Source: Chara braunii (Eukaryota > Streptophyta > Charophyceae > Charales > Characeae). Taken from it: DNA of 28,909 nucleotides. The position numbers and the translations under genes are program-made. The notes under the pieces are model-generated. The model saw only the letters and a program-made list of their open reading frames with translations. It did no database searches and was not told the DNA's origin. The stretch is taken from positions 570,863-599,771 of the forward strand of contig BFEA01000231.1 in the NCBI GenBank assembly GCA_003427395.1. The letters run 5' to 3'. Below, piece after piece: positions 1 through 7,195 of the stretch; position 1 is the first letter of the stretch, and each line of letters begins with the position of its first letter.

Positions 1-126
1 TATATATGACGATATATATATATATATATATATATATGTCACAACCCCTCGTTTGTTGTCCTCTTCTCTCTCTCTGCCTACGGTTTACCGGGCAGTTCTG
101 TTTGTGACGATATATATATATATATA
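1..126 (+). repeat. Hammerhead-associated short repeat, copy a, in a (TA)n tract
   Basis: A (TA)n tract holds a 5'-truncated copy of a roughly 110-bp repeat seen five times in the window. This copy starts at 38 with GTCACAACCCC, so it lacks the hammerhead core and begins next to the predicted cleavage point of fuller copies. It ends at 110 with the shared TTTGTGACGA, followed by (TA)n. Positions 1-20 look like the tail of another copy. A constant 3' end joined to TA repeats, with variable 5' ends, resembles retroposition; that mechanism is inferred. Confidence 0.7.
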
Positions 127-335
127 TAGGGTTAATATTGAGGGTTACCTAACCGAATGTTCGGGGGGCCCCGGGCTGGCCCCCGAATGTTCGGGGGGCC
201 CCGGGCTGGCCCCCGAACGTTCGAGCGTTCGGGGTCTCGTTCGGGGGCCAAACACCTCCAGGTTCGGCCCCCGCCAAGAAATATTTCAGGGCCTAAAAAT
301 AAGTTGTTTTTTCTGATTTTTTTTTTGTGGGTTCC

Positions 336-342
336 TTATGAT
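336..342. repeat. Target-site duplication of the PLE, left copy
   Basis: TTATGAT at 336-342 recurs at 6031-6037. The family-2 sequence runs into it from the left and resumes after the right copy, so the pair brackets the insertion. Confidence 0.7.
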
Positions 343-860
343 AGTAGTAGTAGTGGTATCGCTGAGTAAAACATATTAAGACGTCCAAACTGCAACTGAA
401 ATGAAAAGCATCATTGAATGTTTTCTTCACAAGATAGAAAGAATCCTGCGCTGGAATGCGTCCCGGACGCGTTTCGATGGCCGCCGCCATCTCATCAGGG
501 GGTTCCCACCTCGTTCCCACACTAGTCGAGCTACTCCACTCCAACCCTCTTCCATCCTTCCCCGCGGTAGGTCTCCGGATACCAAACGCAGGTCCGACCG
601 TTAGTCCTGTAGAACAACACACAATAGATGCAGATATAGTCTAGCTACCTCCCGTGACAAGCTACAAACACAACCAATATTGGGTCCATACCAGTGGTCC
701 CACCCCGTCGGTACCAGAACAGGACTCACGTGGCCCAGTAGCTACTAACCGAAAATGTCGAAATTAGTCCGCTAACCCGAAACTTGAAAATCGTCGAACC
801 CAAGGCTCCGCTCCGGACGAGCACTGATATCATGCCAACTCGGTATACCCTTTCCAAATT
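343..860 (-). repeat. PLE1 downstream pseudo-LTR
   Basis: Direct repeat of 5514-6030, nearly collinear with scattered substitutions; alignment anchors are 347 to 5515 and 841 to 6009. It begins with (AGT)n. A motif of about 30 bp containing CGGTATACCCT is repeated at 833-863 and 892-922 here but occurs once in the other copy. It carries a hammerhead-like core on the minus strand, the coding strand of the element. Confidence 0.85.
455..498 (-). ncRNA. Hammerhead-ribozyme-like motif in the downstream pseudo-LTR
   Basis: On the minus strand CTGATGAG (498-491) leads into a 6-bp stem II, GATGGC with GCCATC and loop GGCG, then CGAAAC. Stem III is GCGTC and GACGC with loop CGG, followed by ATT as the possible NUH cleavage triplet. 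A C-A mismatch lies at the base of stem III. No convincing stem I forms directly: the upstream GGAA could pair with TTCC only across a CCC bulge. The core is clear; catalytic activity is uncertain. Confidence 0.6.
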
Positions 861-1202
861 TGCGAAATCGCTAACCGGGAGCGCAAATATCATGGCAAAT
901 CGGTATACCCTGTCCAAATTTGTCGGACGAGAGCCTAATAACGCACTGTGCAAATCATCGTCTGATCACTCTACTATGTAAGTTGGAAAGTCAAAGCACA
1001 AGCCATCCAGATCAATCAAAAAGAAACCCAAACAACCAAGCAAAAAAGTACAGTGTTGTACTACGCTGTTTAGCAGCTGTCAAAAAATGGAAAAAACAAC
1101 CATTGTTCAAGTTCATGCAACATGGTAAAGGAAACTCCTACTCCTATGACACAGAAACACTGCAACATCCCAAATGTGTCCGTTCCCCAGATGCACACGT
1201 GT
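861..1202 (-). other. PLE1 3' untranslated region
   Basis: Lies between the RT stop codon and the downstream pseudo-LTR. It includes the second copy of the CGGTATACCCT motif at 892-922. No open frame here matches a known protein. Confidence 0.5.
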
Positions 1203-2627
1203 CTATTCCAAAAATTGAGCTGTGTACTGCCAGATATCCTCCCGTCTTACCACGAAGTGTTTTACCACTCGATGGAAGAAAGGATCGGGGAAATCCTTCT
1301 TCAAAAGTTCATGTTTTAAAGTGAGGACACGCAATGGAATCTCAAATCTGATTGTAGTATTACGGTCGATTTGATGCAGATAGCCACTAATCACAACACT
1401 CTTCTGTCTTTTGCATCCCCATGACAAGAATGACTGCCCATTATGGATCTTCAGGGGTTGATCCGTCCACACGCACTCTTCGTTTTTTGACTTCTGCACA
1501 CAGTTCAAATAAGGAAAAAACTGAGACGTCCAAATCTGGCAGGCCAGGAAATCAAAAGTTCCACCTCCATCATCAGTCTGCTTAAGAGTCAGCGCCTCCG
1601 GGTAGCAATCCTTGACGCCCAGCAACAGTCGCTCCACTAGTTCTGCGTCCTTGGTAACAGTGACAAACATCACATCATCCACTAGACGGTTAACGAACAC
1701 GGAGCGTGCATACCTCCCCAGGCTACACCGCGGCAGATACAGAAACTCGGAATAAGCACACAAAATTGCTGCCAAGGGAGGACTGGTGGTCTTGCCCATC
1801 GGGATCCCAATAACCTGCTGTAACAATACCCCAGTCGCGAACGTGTAGGTGTGTTTCAGTTTCAACCTAACGAAGGCTAAAACATCGGTGAGATTCAATT
1901 TTTGCCAGTGGTCACCGCCCGTTGTAATGCCGAAGGTAGCACCTCTCCCTCTCGTGTTCACCCTGATGAAAGTCCGATCCTTAGATCGGTGGAAATCTAC
2001 AACCCACTCAACAGCGCGCAACACATCACCATGGGGAAGCCGACTAAACATTTCCTTAATGTCGAACAAGTGGGTGGATACTTCATATCCCGTCCCCAAG
2101 CATAAAATATGACTATTAGCAACCCGCAACTCCTGCGTCAACTTTGCTACCGAAGGCAGGTTAAAGTGCCAACCCCGCGGGATAGTAGTGAACAAGTGGT
2201 TGAGTGCGCGAGATACGACCCTCCCAGTCCTGATTATGGGTTCATTGAACGTGGGGCATATCGGCCTATATTTTCCCAAGTCTTTGTGCTTTGGAATAAT
2301 ATATGCCGATTCGAAAGACCCAGTCGTATCCCATCTAGCGAACTTACCCAGCCCCGCATCTGCTACTTCCTCACGAATTTCCCTCAACGTCTCCTCTTCG
2401 GAAACCAAACGGATCCGGTACCCTGGATTTCGGACAAAGGTGCTCATCATCCCGTCAAAGTACAAAGCTGGGCACAGCACCAGGGTCTCCCCGGGGTTAC
2501 GATCGAGGGGAGTAAGAACCAAACCATCGAAGCGAGACTTAACGTCAAGAACATGGTTCTCGTAAAGAGAATCAACACTGAGCTCAACATGAGAAAAACA
2601 GTCGTGGAGTGCTCTGATCGCTACCAA
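1203..2627 (-). CDS. PLE1 reverse transcriptase
   Basis: A 474-residue frame with the RT motifs of the Penelope and telomerase lineage. Motif A is FDIKEMFSRL with Asp189, motif B is GIPMGKTTSPPL at about 274-285, and motif C is LVDDVMF with Asp317-Asp318. Fingers residues IIPKHKDLGKYRPICP lie at about 110-125. The stretch between them and motif A (about 135-180) is where this clade carries its insertion-in-fingers domain. The frame is the C-terminal part of a longer protein: the first residue listed is not a true start, because the preceding CxC segment is in another frame and the shift falls at a run of six A (minus strand) near 2640. It would copy element RNA at the nicked target. The catalytic residues are intact although the full protein is not. 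Confidence 0.9.
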   Translation of the reverse strand: MVAIRALHDCFSHVELSVDSLYENHVLDVKSRFDGLVLTPLDRNPGETLVLCPALYFDGMMSTFVRNPGYRIRLVSEEETLREIREEVADAGLGKFARWDTTGSFESAYIIPKHKDLGKYRPICPTFNEPIIRTGRVVSRALNHLFTTIPRGWHFNLPSVAKLTQELRVANSHILCLGTGYEVSTHLFDIKEMFSRLPHGDVLRAVEWVVDFHRSKDRTFIRVNTRGRGATFGITTGGDHWQKLNLTDVLAFVRLKLKHTYTFATGVLLQQVIGIPMGKTTSPPLAAILCAYSEFLYLPRCSLGRYARSVFVNRLVDDVMFVTVTKDAELVERLLLGVKDCYPEALTLKQTDDGGGTFDFLACQIWTSQFFPYLNCVQKSKNEECVWTDQPLKIHNGQSFLSWGCKRQKSVVISGYLHQIDRNTTIRFEIPLRVLTLKHELLKKDFPDPFFHRVVKHFVVRREDIWQYTAQFLE

Positions 2628-3088
2628 TGGAGGTTTTTTATGCAGTTCATCGATGCATCGAAACCCACGGCAATCTCCGTCTGCAGCTTAGCAGCCCGGT
2701 CGCGATCCAGGATACGCGGAACATTCTTTGCATTCTTCAACAGGGGGTGAATTCCGTCTAGCTGACTTAAACGGAAGCGAACGTGGCCCTCCTCCCTCGG
2801 GTAGGGCAAACCTGCGCAGCTACAGGTGAGCACATTCCTAGTCGCAAGACTGCGATGGTTTTGTACTATCTCTGCCATGGATGGGTTCTTCACCCACACG
2901 ATACGGACTTTCCTCCAGGTCCGTTGTAAGTAGCAAGACAGTAACCCACACAACATCAAACTATCGTTAACTACCTTACGTAACTCCGACAGCTTAATTC
3001 GCTCATCAAATTTAATGCAAGAAACGGGATCCGCTCCCATACAAATATCAAAACGGTCCCGAAAAATTCTAGAGATCAACCGTCGCAA
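2621..3088 (-). CDS. PLE1 CxC linker segment between endonuclease and RT
   Basis: A 155-residue stretch between the nuclease and the polymerase. It carries LTCSCAGLPYPREEGHVRF with the CxC pair at Cys89 and Cys91, matching the short linker characteristic of N-terminal-endonuclease PLEs. It is one frame off both neighbours. Upstream, the nuclease frame shifts into this frame near 3135, and an in-frame TGA lies at 3107-3109. The listed start is therefore an artefact of decay. It ends in a stop just past the run of six A where the RT frame takes over. I infer one original polyprotein. Confidence 0.75.
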   Translation of the reverse strand: MRRLISRIFRDRFDICMGADPVSCIKFDERIKLSELRKVVNDSLMLCGLLSCYLQRTWRKVRIVWVKNPSMAEIVQNHRSLATRNVLTCSCAGLPYPREEGHVRFRLSQLDGIHPLLKNAKNVPRILDRDRAAKLQTEIAVGFDASMNCIKNLHW

Positions 3089-3128
3089 GTATTTCCTGGT
3101 TGATTTTCAGGAGAAATCCTTAACTACA

Positions 3129-4067
3129 TTATACAGCCTGAGCAGGGAATTCATACCCCAGTTGTACACTACTGAGTCGTCGCGGATTGCACAGGATGCA
3201 GATTAAGACACTTTTCAGATAACCGCACCTCGGTTTCCATTTGCACACATGGGTAAAATGAAAAACTCCCCCTCGCTCAAAGTCCGTTTTACACTCCTTC
3301 AGCCTCCGACACCACGACCCGTTTTTAACTTTCGACTCCCTGAAGATTCTCACAATACTCTTACAACCGCCACTCCAAACATTCCCGGTCTCAAACTCAC
3401 ACACAACATCGGACTGCCCGGTCATCAAACATTCATCGAGTAAGCGGAACAGGTCAATACCCCAAGCTTCATTCCGATTCAAACGCATGCGGACGGGGGC
3501 GAAGCTGTTGTTCCTAGTGGTAGGTCCATCATCATTCCTATGTAAGGCAGCTTGTTCCTTCCGTCCAGGCTTACATCTACTCTTCCCGTTTGCCTTGGGA
3601 TTCCCGACAGTATTGAGAAACAGAGTCCACTGCTGTATGTACAACCTCTCCAAACTACCCAGGTAGGTTTCTTCGAAAACATCGACTGGAATAAGCAAGC
3701 ACTTCTCGATCCCGAATGAGCACATCCATCTATGAAAGTGGGATTGCTTACGCTTACGAAAGGCATACACATGTTCGCGCCATCTAACTACCGTGCTACG
3801 TGTGGTTTTCCCAACGTACAGAGATTTACAAGACGGTGAGGTACCAATGTATATACAGTTAGACAATCTAAGGAATTCCAAACCGTGCTTATCATACAGA
3901 CGCAACCAACACTTAACGCACTTACCCAGCCAACGAATTCGTCCATCCAAAGTCAGACTCAGGATCACCAAACTAAGTAGCTCCTCAACTCTTGGGTCAA
4001 CCACGTACGATTCCCTTCTCAACTCAGTGAGGTACTTGCAAAGCTTCCAAAGCTTCGGCGTCTCCAA
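3129..4067 (-). CDS. PLE1 GIY-YIG endonuclease
   Basis: A 312-residue frame with a GIY-YIG nuclease core. IYIG lies at 72-75 and LYVGKT at 83-88; Arg95 and His99 are in VVRWREH, Glu140 is in LERLYI, and Asn152 is in LFLNT. These sit in the family's expected order and spacing for metal-dependent nicking. Cys71, Cys80, His99 and His110 or His112 could form the CCHH zinc motif usual in PLE nucleases, which Chlamys elements are reported to lack; this needs alignment. The frame continues from the SAP-like segment upstream, separated only by a TGA at 4074-4076. The domain would open the target to prime reverse transcription. Confidence 0.85.
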   Translation of the reverse strand: METPKLWKLCKYLTELRRESYVVDPRVEELLSLVILSLTLDGRIRWLGKCVKCWLRLYDKHGLEFLRLSNCIYIGTSPSCKSLYVGKTTRSTVVRWREHVYAFRKRKQSHFHRWMCSFGIEKCLLIPVDVFEETYLGSLERLYIQQWTLFLNTVGNPKANGKSRCKPGRKEQAALHRNDDGPTTRNNSFAPVRMRLNRNEAWGIDLFRLLDECLMTGQSDVVCEFETGNVWSGGCKSIVRIFRESKVKNGSWCRRLKECKTDFERGGVFHFTHVCKWKPRCGYLKSVLICILCNPRRLSSVQLGYEFPAQAV

Positions 4068-4073
4068 ACGTTC

Positions 4074-4436
4074 TCAAGCCACCACATCGCCGGATCCGGC
4101 ATCATGGTCTGAGCTCCCTCCTCGATCCTCTGATTCCTCAACACGTATCACATCGGCAGGTTCTTGTGTCGTTGTCCCGAATCTCGCCAATACCCTGGTA
4201 TCGGCAATATCGAGTATCGCCTCGATTTTTCCATTGTAGGGTATCCCTTCAGTCTTGCATTGCTTCTGTAGCTCGACAACATCGAGAGCCTTCAGATCGT
4301 CGATCACCTTATTCCGGTAGCGTAATCGTTCCAACGCCCCGCGCGTAGCAGGCGTGAACTTGGGCATCTGCGGTGAGTTTCCCCGAGTTGTCTTTGGCGT
4401 CTTCGGCGTCTTCCGCGCTGACATTGGCGTCTTCAC
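4074..4436 (-). CDS. PLE1 SAP-like DNA-binding segment
   Basis: A 120-residue stretch in the same frame as the nuclease, parted from it by a single TGA. Residues 46-80 (LKALDVVELQKQCKTEGIPY, then NGKIEAILDI) fit the SAP pattern of two amphipathic helices around a GxxxxGK turn. SAP motifs bind DNA, often AT-rich. The segment opens with Thr-, Pro- and Lys-rich sequence and ends acidic and Ser-rich. A frameshift near 4440-4475 separates it from the frame that carries the zinc knuckle. The SAP assignment is by eye and moderate. Confidence 0.6.
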   Translation of the reverse strand: MKTPMSARKTPKTPKTTRGNSPQMPKFTPATRGALERLRYRNKVIDDLKALDVVELQKQCKTEGIPYNGKIEAILDIADTRVLARFGTTTQEPADVIRVEESEDRGGSSDHDAGSGDVVA

Positions 4437-4474
4437 CGGTGACCGAACGGTTGGTGGTCACCCAGGAGTCCTCC

Positions 4475-5050
4475 TCATCTGCATTGTGCCTGCCGGTCTC
4501 CGGGCTTTCCCCGAGTCATGCGAGCAGTAAGCTTGACCGGTTTCAAACCCCCTTGCTTAGGGGTCCGCTTGGGGGGCTTCTCCATAGGACGGTTGTCCTC
4601 GATCTCAACTTCCGGTCCCCGTTTTCGCTTTTCGGAGATCTGCAGTTTTGCGGTACGATTGCTCAGTTCTTGTGTGACGCTTGTGTCACTCGCCTCGCTC
4701 TCATCCCCAGACTCTTGACTTGAGATATATGTCACCTTCTTCTTGCCTTTCCGGTCTGCCGTAGAGTATAGTGGCCCAATCACACTATGCAGTCTCTGGA
4801 ACCAGCTGTCCCCCATCTCGTTTAACCGGATTGCAACCGAGATATCAACGTCCTTCTTCATCTGTGCGCGTCACTCCTTTTCAGCTTCCACAACTTTTTT
4901 TTGTTCCTCAGCACGTTTGCGAGCTTTTTCTGCAGCACGAGCCTCCTTCTCCTCCATTCTTAGTCTCTCGGCTTCTTCATGTTTCGCCGCCTCCTTCTTC
5001 TCTTGTTTTCTTCTCGCCTTCTACTCCTTCTTCAGATTCTGTTGCTTGAC
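4475..5050 (-). CDS. PLE1 coiled-coil and charged region with in-frame stops
   Basis: The zinc-knuckle frame continues here past TAA (5051-5053), TAG (5021-5023) and TGA (4871-4873). Between the second and third stop lies about 49 residues rich in Glu, Lys, Arg and Ala (for example AEKARKRAEEQKKVVEAEKE), a typical charged coiled coil. After the TGA comes a 128-residue stretch that starts MKKDVDISVAIRLNEMGDSW and turns into acidic, then basic Lys- and Pro-rich sequence. Each stop follows a GAG codon and each is one C-to-T change from Gln or Arg. This looks like the oligomerisation and RNA-binding part of a Gag-like N-terminal domain; that role is inferred. Confidence 0.65.
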
Positions 5051-5374
5051 TTACTCGTGCATGGCTGCAACCGACTTGCTCAGCTTCATAAGCGTCGACT
5101 TAATCTCCGAGTCTCCTCCTGGTGAATCCCTTCTCCTCCGGGAGTCATATCTTCTTGGCGATCGGGACCCTCGAGAATCAGATGAAGCCGAAGGTCTCGC
5201 CTGGTGATGGTGCCTCGGGGCACGATCGGGGCACTGATTTGCATAATGCCCCATTTCGTTGCATGCAAAGCATGTCGGAGGCCTATATTGCCTCCGGTCG
5301 TCATGGCCGCCGCCGCCGGCTGGCCCTCCATCTCGCTGATCAGCGTTCGACATCCTGTGTACCTCTTTGTGCAA
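5051..5374 (-). CDS. PLE1 N-terminal CCHC zinc-knuckle segment
   Basis: A 107-residue frame with one perfect retroviral-type zinc knuckle, CFACNEMGHYANQC (CX2CX4HX4C; Cys35, Cys38, His43, Cys48). It is preceded by a Gly- and Asp-rich stretch and followed by an Arg- and Ser-rich basic segment. CCHC knuckles bind single-stranded nucleic acid and are typical of Gag and of LINE ORF1 proteins. It ends at a TAA but the frame continues into the coiled coil. The true start is uncertain; the Met at 5374 is the first in this frame after the pseudo-LTR and leader. Confidence 0.75.
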   Translation of the reverse strand: MHKEVHRMSNADQRDGGPAGGGGHDDRRQYRPPTCFACNEMGHYANQCPDRAPRHHHQARPSASSDSRGSRSPRRYDSRRRRDSPGGDSEIKSTLMKLSKSVAAMHE

Positions 5375-5513
5375 AGTCCGCCAGATGTCGCAGCCGCTTC
5401 TCCTCCTTGGTACTTCCTTGGTACTTCCTTGGTAGTGACAGTCACATGTGTGTATACACGCTCACTCAACCCGGCTGACTTGGACCTCAGGCAAGTTCAC
5501 GTGTGCAGTACAT
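5375..5513 (-). other. PLE1 5' leader
   Basis: A short non-repeated stretch between the upstream pseudo-LTR and the first Met of the zinc-knuckle frame. An overlapping frame in another register shows no recognisable domain. Confidence 0.4.
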
Positions 5514-6030
5514 GGTAGTAGTGGTATCACAGAGTAAAACATCTTTAGACGTCCAAACTGCAACTGAAATGAAAAGCATCATTGAATGTTTTCTTCACAA
5601 GATAGAAAGAATTTCGTGCTGGAATGCGTCCCCGACGAGTTTCGATGGCCGCCGCCATCTCATCAGGGGTTTCCCACCTCGTTCCCATACTAGTCGAGCT
5701 ACTCCACTCCAACCCTCTTCCGTCCTTCCCCACGGTAGGTCTCCGGATACCGCACTCAGGTCCGGTCGTTAGTCCTGTAGAACAACACGCAATAGATGTT
5801 GATATAGTCTAGCTACCTCCCGTGACAAACTACAAATACAACCAATACTGAATCCATACCAGTGGTCCCACCCCGTCGTTTCCAAAACAGGATTCACATG
5901 GCCCGATAGCTACTAACCGAAAATGCCGAAAACAGTCCGCTAACCCGAAACTTGAAAATCATCGAACCCAAGGCTCCGCTCCGGACGAGCACTGATATCA
6001 TGCCAGCTCGGTATACCCTGTCCAAAATCT
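5514..6030 (-). repeat. PLE1 upstream pseudo-LTR
   Basis: Direct repeat of the downstream copy, 517 bp, starting at a (GTA)n tract and ending at the right target duplication. It should hold the promoter of the element. Scattered substitutions relative to the other copy suggest an old insertion. Confidence 0.85.
5623..5666 (-). ncRNA. Hammerhead-ribozyme-like motif in the upstream pseudo-LTR
   Basis: CTGATGAG, the identical 6-bp stem II, and CGAAAC are all kept. Stem III has decayed (CTCGTC against GACGCA, so two base pairs are lost) and ATT follows. The core is more conserved than stem III. Confidence 0.55.
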
Positions 6031-6037
6031 TTATGAT
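6031..6037. repeat. Target-site duplication of the PLE, right copy
   Basis: TTATGAT, matching 336-342. The sequence after it (GTAACCTACACGCCTATAAA) corresponds to GTGAGGTACATGCCTATAAA at 27,308 in another family-2 element, which shows where the host element resumes. Confidence 0.7.
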
Positions 6038-6369
6038 GTAACCTACACGCCTATAAATTTTGATGCCATTCTGCTAAGCCAAAAAAACATTAAAAATCGT
6101 CAAAGATGGGGGTGTTAAAACGTGCTCGCCACTCACTATTTTGTTTTTTTTTCACTTTTAACTTTTTATTTTCAGTTTATTTCGGGGCCTAAACAATATT
6201 ATTATTTTTTAAAAACTTTTTAATGAGTTATTGATTATGTAAACTACATATCTGTAAATTTTCAGGGCATTTGTCAATGCCAAAAATTAATTAAAAATCG
6301 GCAAAGATGACGGTGTCGAAAAGGTGCTGGCACACTCACTCATTTTAATTCTCTTTTTATTTTTTATTA

Positions 6370-6639
6370 CTAGGTTACCTGAGTTGGCCCGGGGTCAATT
6401 GCCCGGCCGGGCCAAAAATATATATATATATATATATATATTTTTAATTTTTAATTGTTATTTTAATTTTGGTGAAGAATTTCGATGTGGCCCTGTGACA
6501 AAAGTTATTCAGTTTATTTTTCTGCATAATATAGTTTTTTTTCGGAATTTTTGGAGTTCTTTTTTTTTTTTTTTTTTTTTTGGGACCTCCTTGCACGGGC
6601 TGGCCACCCGGGACCCGAGCGGCCCGGCTGGTAGCGTAA
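6370..6639 (+). mobile_element. hAT-like MITE (family 1), copy A
   Basis: A 270-bp element flanked by perfect 8-bp duplications TTTTATTA (6362-6369 and 6640-6647). Its ends, CTAGGTTACC and GGTAGCGTAA, are imperfect inverted repeats followed by GC-rich GGCCCGG blocks. It has no coding capacity. An 8-bp duplication is typical of hAT transposons. It is inserted in family-2 element A. Confidence 0.8.
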
Positions 6640-6777
6640 TTTTATTATTTTTATCACAATGCTTATTTTCTGTATTTGATTTTTAATTTAAATTTGGTAA
6701 ATAATTTGGATGTAGTGCCCGGGCAAATGTTGTTTAGTTTATTTGTTTCCATAACATAGTTTTGTTTCGGAATTTTT

Positions 6778-6809
<32 letters not shown>

Positions 6810-6911
6810 GTCCGCGTTTGGCCCGAACGGCCGAACGCCTCCCGAAGGGGTCCCGTACGTTCGAGCGTTGGGGTTCGGGCATTCGGCCCATCCCGAATGC
6901 CGGTAACCCTG

Positions 6912-7164
6912 TATAAATATATATATATAGTGACAATATATATATGTATATATATATCGTCATATATATATATATATATATATATACTACGGTTTACCGG
7001 GCAGTTCTATTTGACGATATATATATATATATCGTCACTATATATATATATATACCTCCTGATGAGTCGGTGAAACTCCGACGAAACAGTTTGTCACAGC
7101 CCCTCGTTTGTTGTCCTCTTCTCTCTCTCTGCCTACGGTTTACTGGGCAGTTCTGTTTGTGACG

Positions 7165-7195
<31 letters not shown>
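6912..7195 (+). repeat. (TA)n tract with hammerhead-associated repeat copies b and c
   Basis: Copy b (6987-7016) keeps only the last 30 bp of the repeat. Copy c (7055-7165) is near full length with a hammerhead core. Both end in TTTG(TG)ACGATATA and continue into (TA)n. Copy c also contains a (CT)n stretch and the GCCTACGGTTTACTGGGCAG block shared by all copies. Confidence 0.75.
7059..7095 (+). ncRNA. Hammerhead-ribozyme-like core, copy c
   Basis: CTGATGAG, stem II GTCGG with CCGAC closing TGAAACT, then CGAAAC and a minimal stem III (ACA with TGT, loop GTT) ending at TC; cleavage would follow C7095. A very short stem III is known in type I hammerheads of Penelope-type elements and other retroposons. 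The 5' strand of stem I (ACCTC) does not pair with the 3' side (ACAGCCCC), so activity in cis is doubtful. The core consensus is complete. Confidence 0.7.

Larger units (their letters stand above)
343..6030 (-). mobile_element. Penelope-like retroelement with N-terminal GIY-YIG endonuclease (PLE1)
   Basis: A 5.7-kb retroelement on the minus strand, bounded by TTATGAT duplications and by pseudo-LTR direct repeats (5514-6030 and 343-860). In coding order it holds a CCHC knuckle, a coiled coil, a SAP-like motif, a GIY-YIG endonuclease, a CxC linker and a reverse transcriptase. Nuclease before RT, joined by a CxC linker, is the signature of the N-terminal-endonuclease PLE clade (Chlamys and Naiad). 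Both pseudo-LTR edges carry a short (AGT)n tract, consistent with the microsatellite preference known for that clade. Three frameshifts and at least five in-frame stops make this copy inactive as written. Confidence 0.85.
127..6911. mobile_element. Family-2 hAT-like element A, interrupted by a PLE and a MITE
   Basis: The left end begins TAGGGTTAA and the right end finishes GGTAACCCTG, giving short imperfect terminal inverted repeats. GC-rich subterminal blocks follow, full of CGAACG and GTTCGG motifs. Removing the inserted PLE (343-6030) and MITE (6370-6639), each with one target-duplication copy, leaves about 0.8 kb. That matches the uninterrupted relative at 7196-7966 in reverse orientation. 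Flanks are TATATATA and TATAAATA, compatible with an 8-bp duplication but weak because they lie in TA repeats. No transposase reading frame is visible, so this is non-autonomous. The hAT assignment rests on the TIR form and the 8-bp duplication and is moderate. Confidence 0.6.

Noticed and set aside
6739-7073. Ile- and Tyr-rich ORFs
   Set aside because: Translations of (TA)n and T runs within transposon ends.
7059-7095. Complete, active type I or III hammerhead
   Set aside because: The core is complete, but I could not pair stem I on either side, so activity is not claimed.
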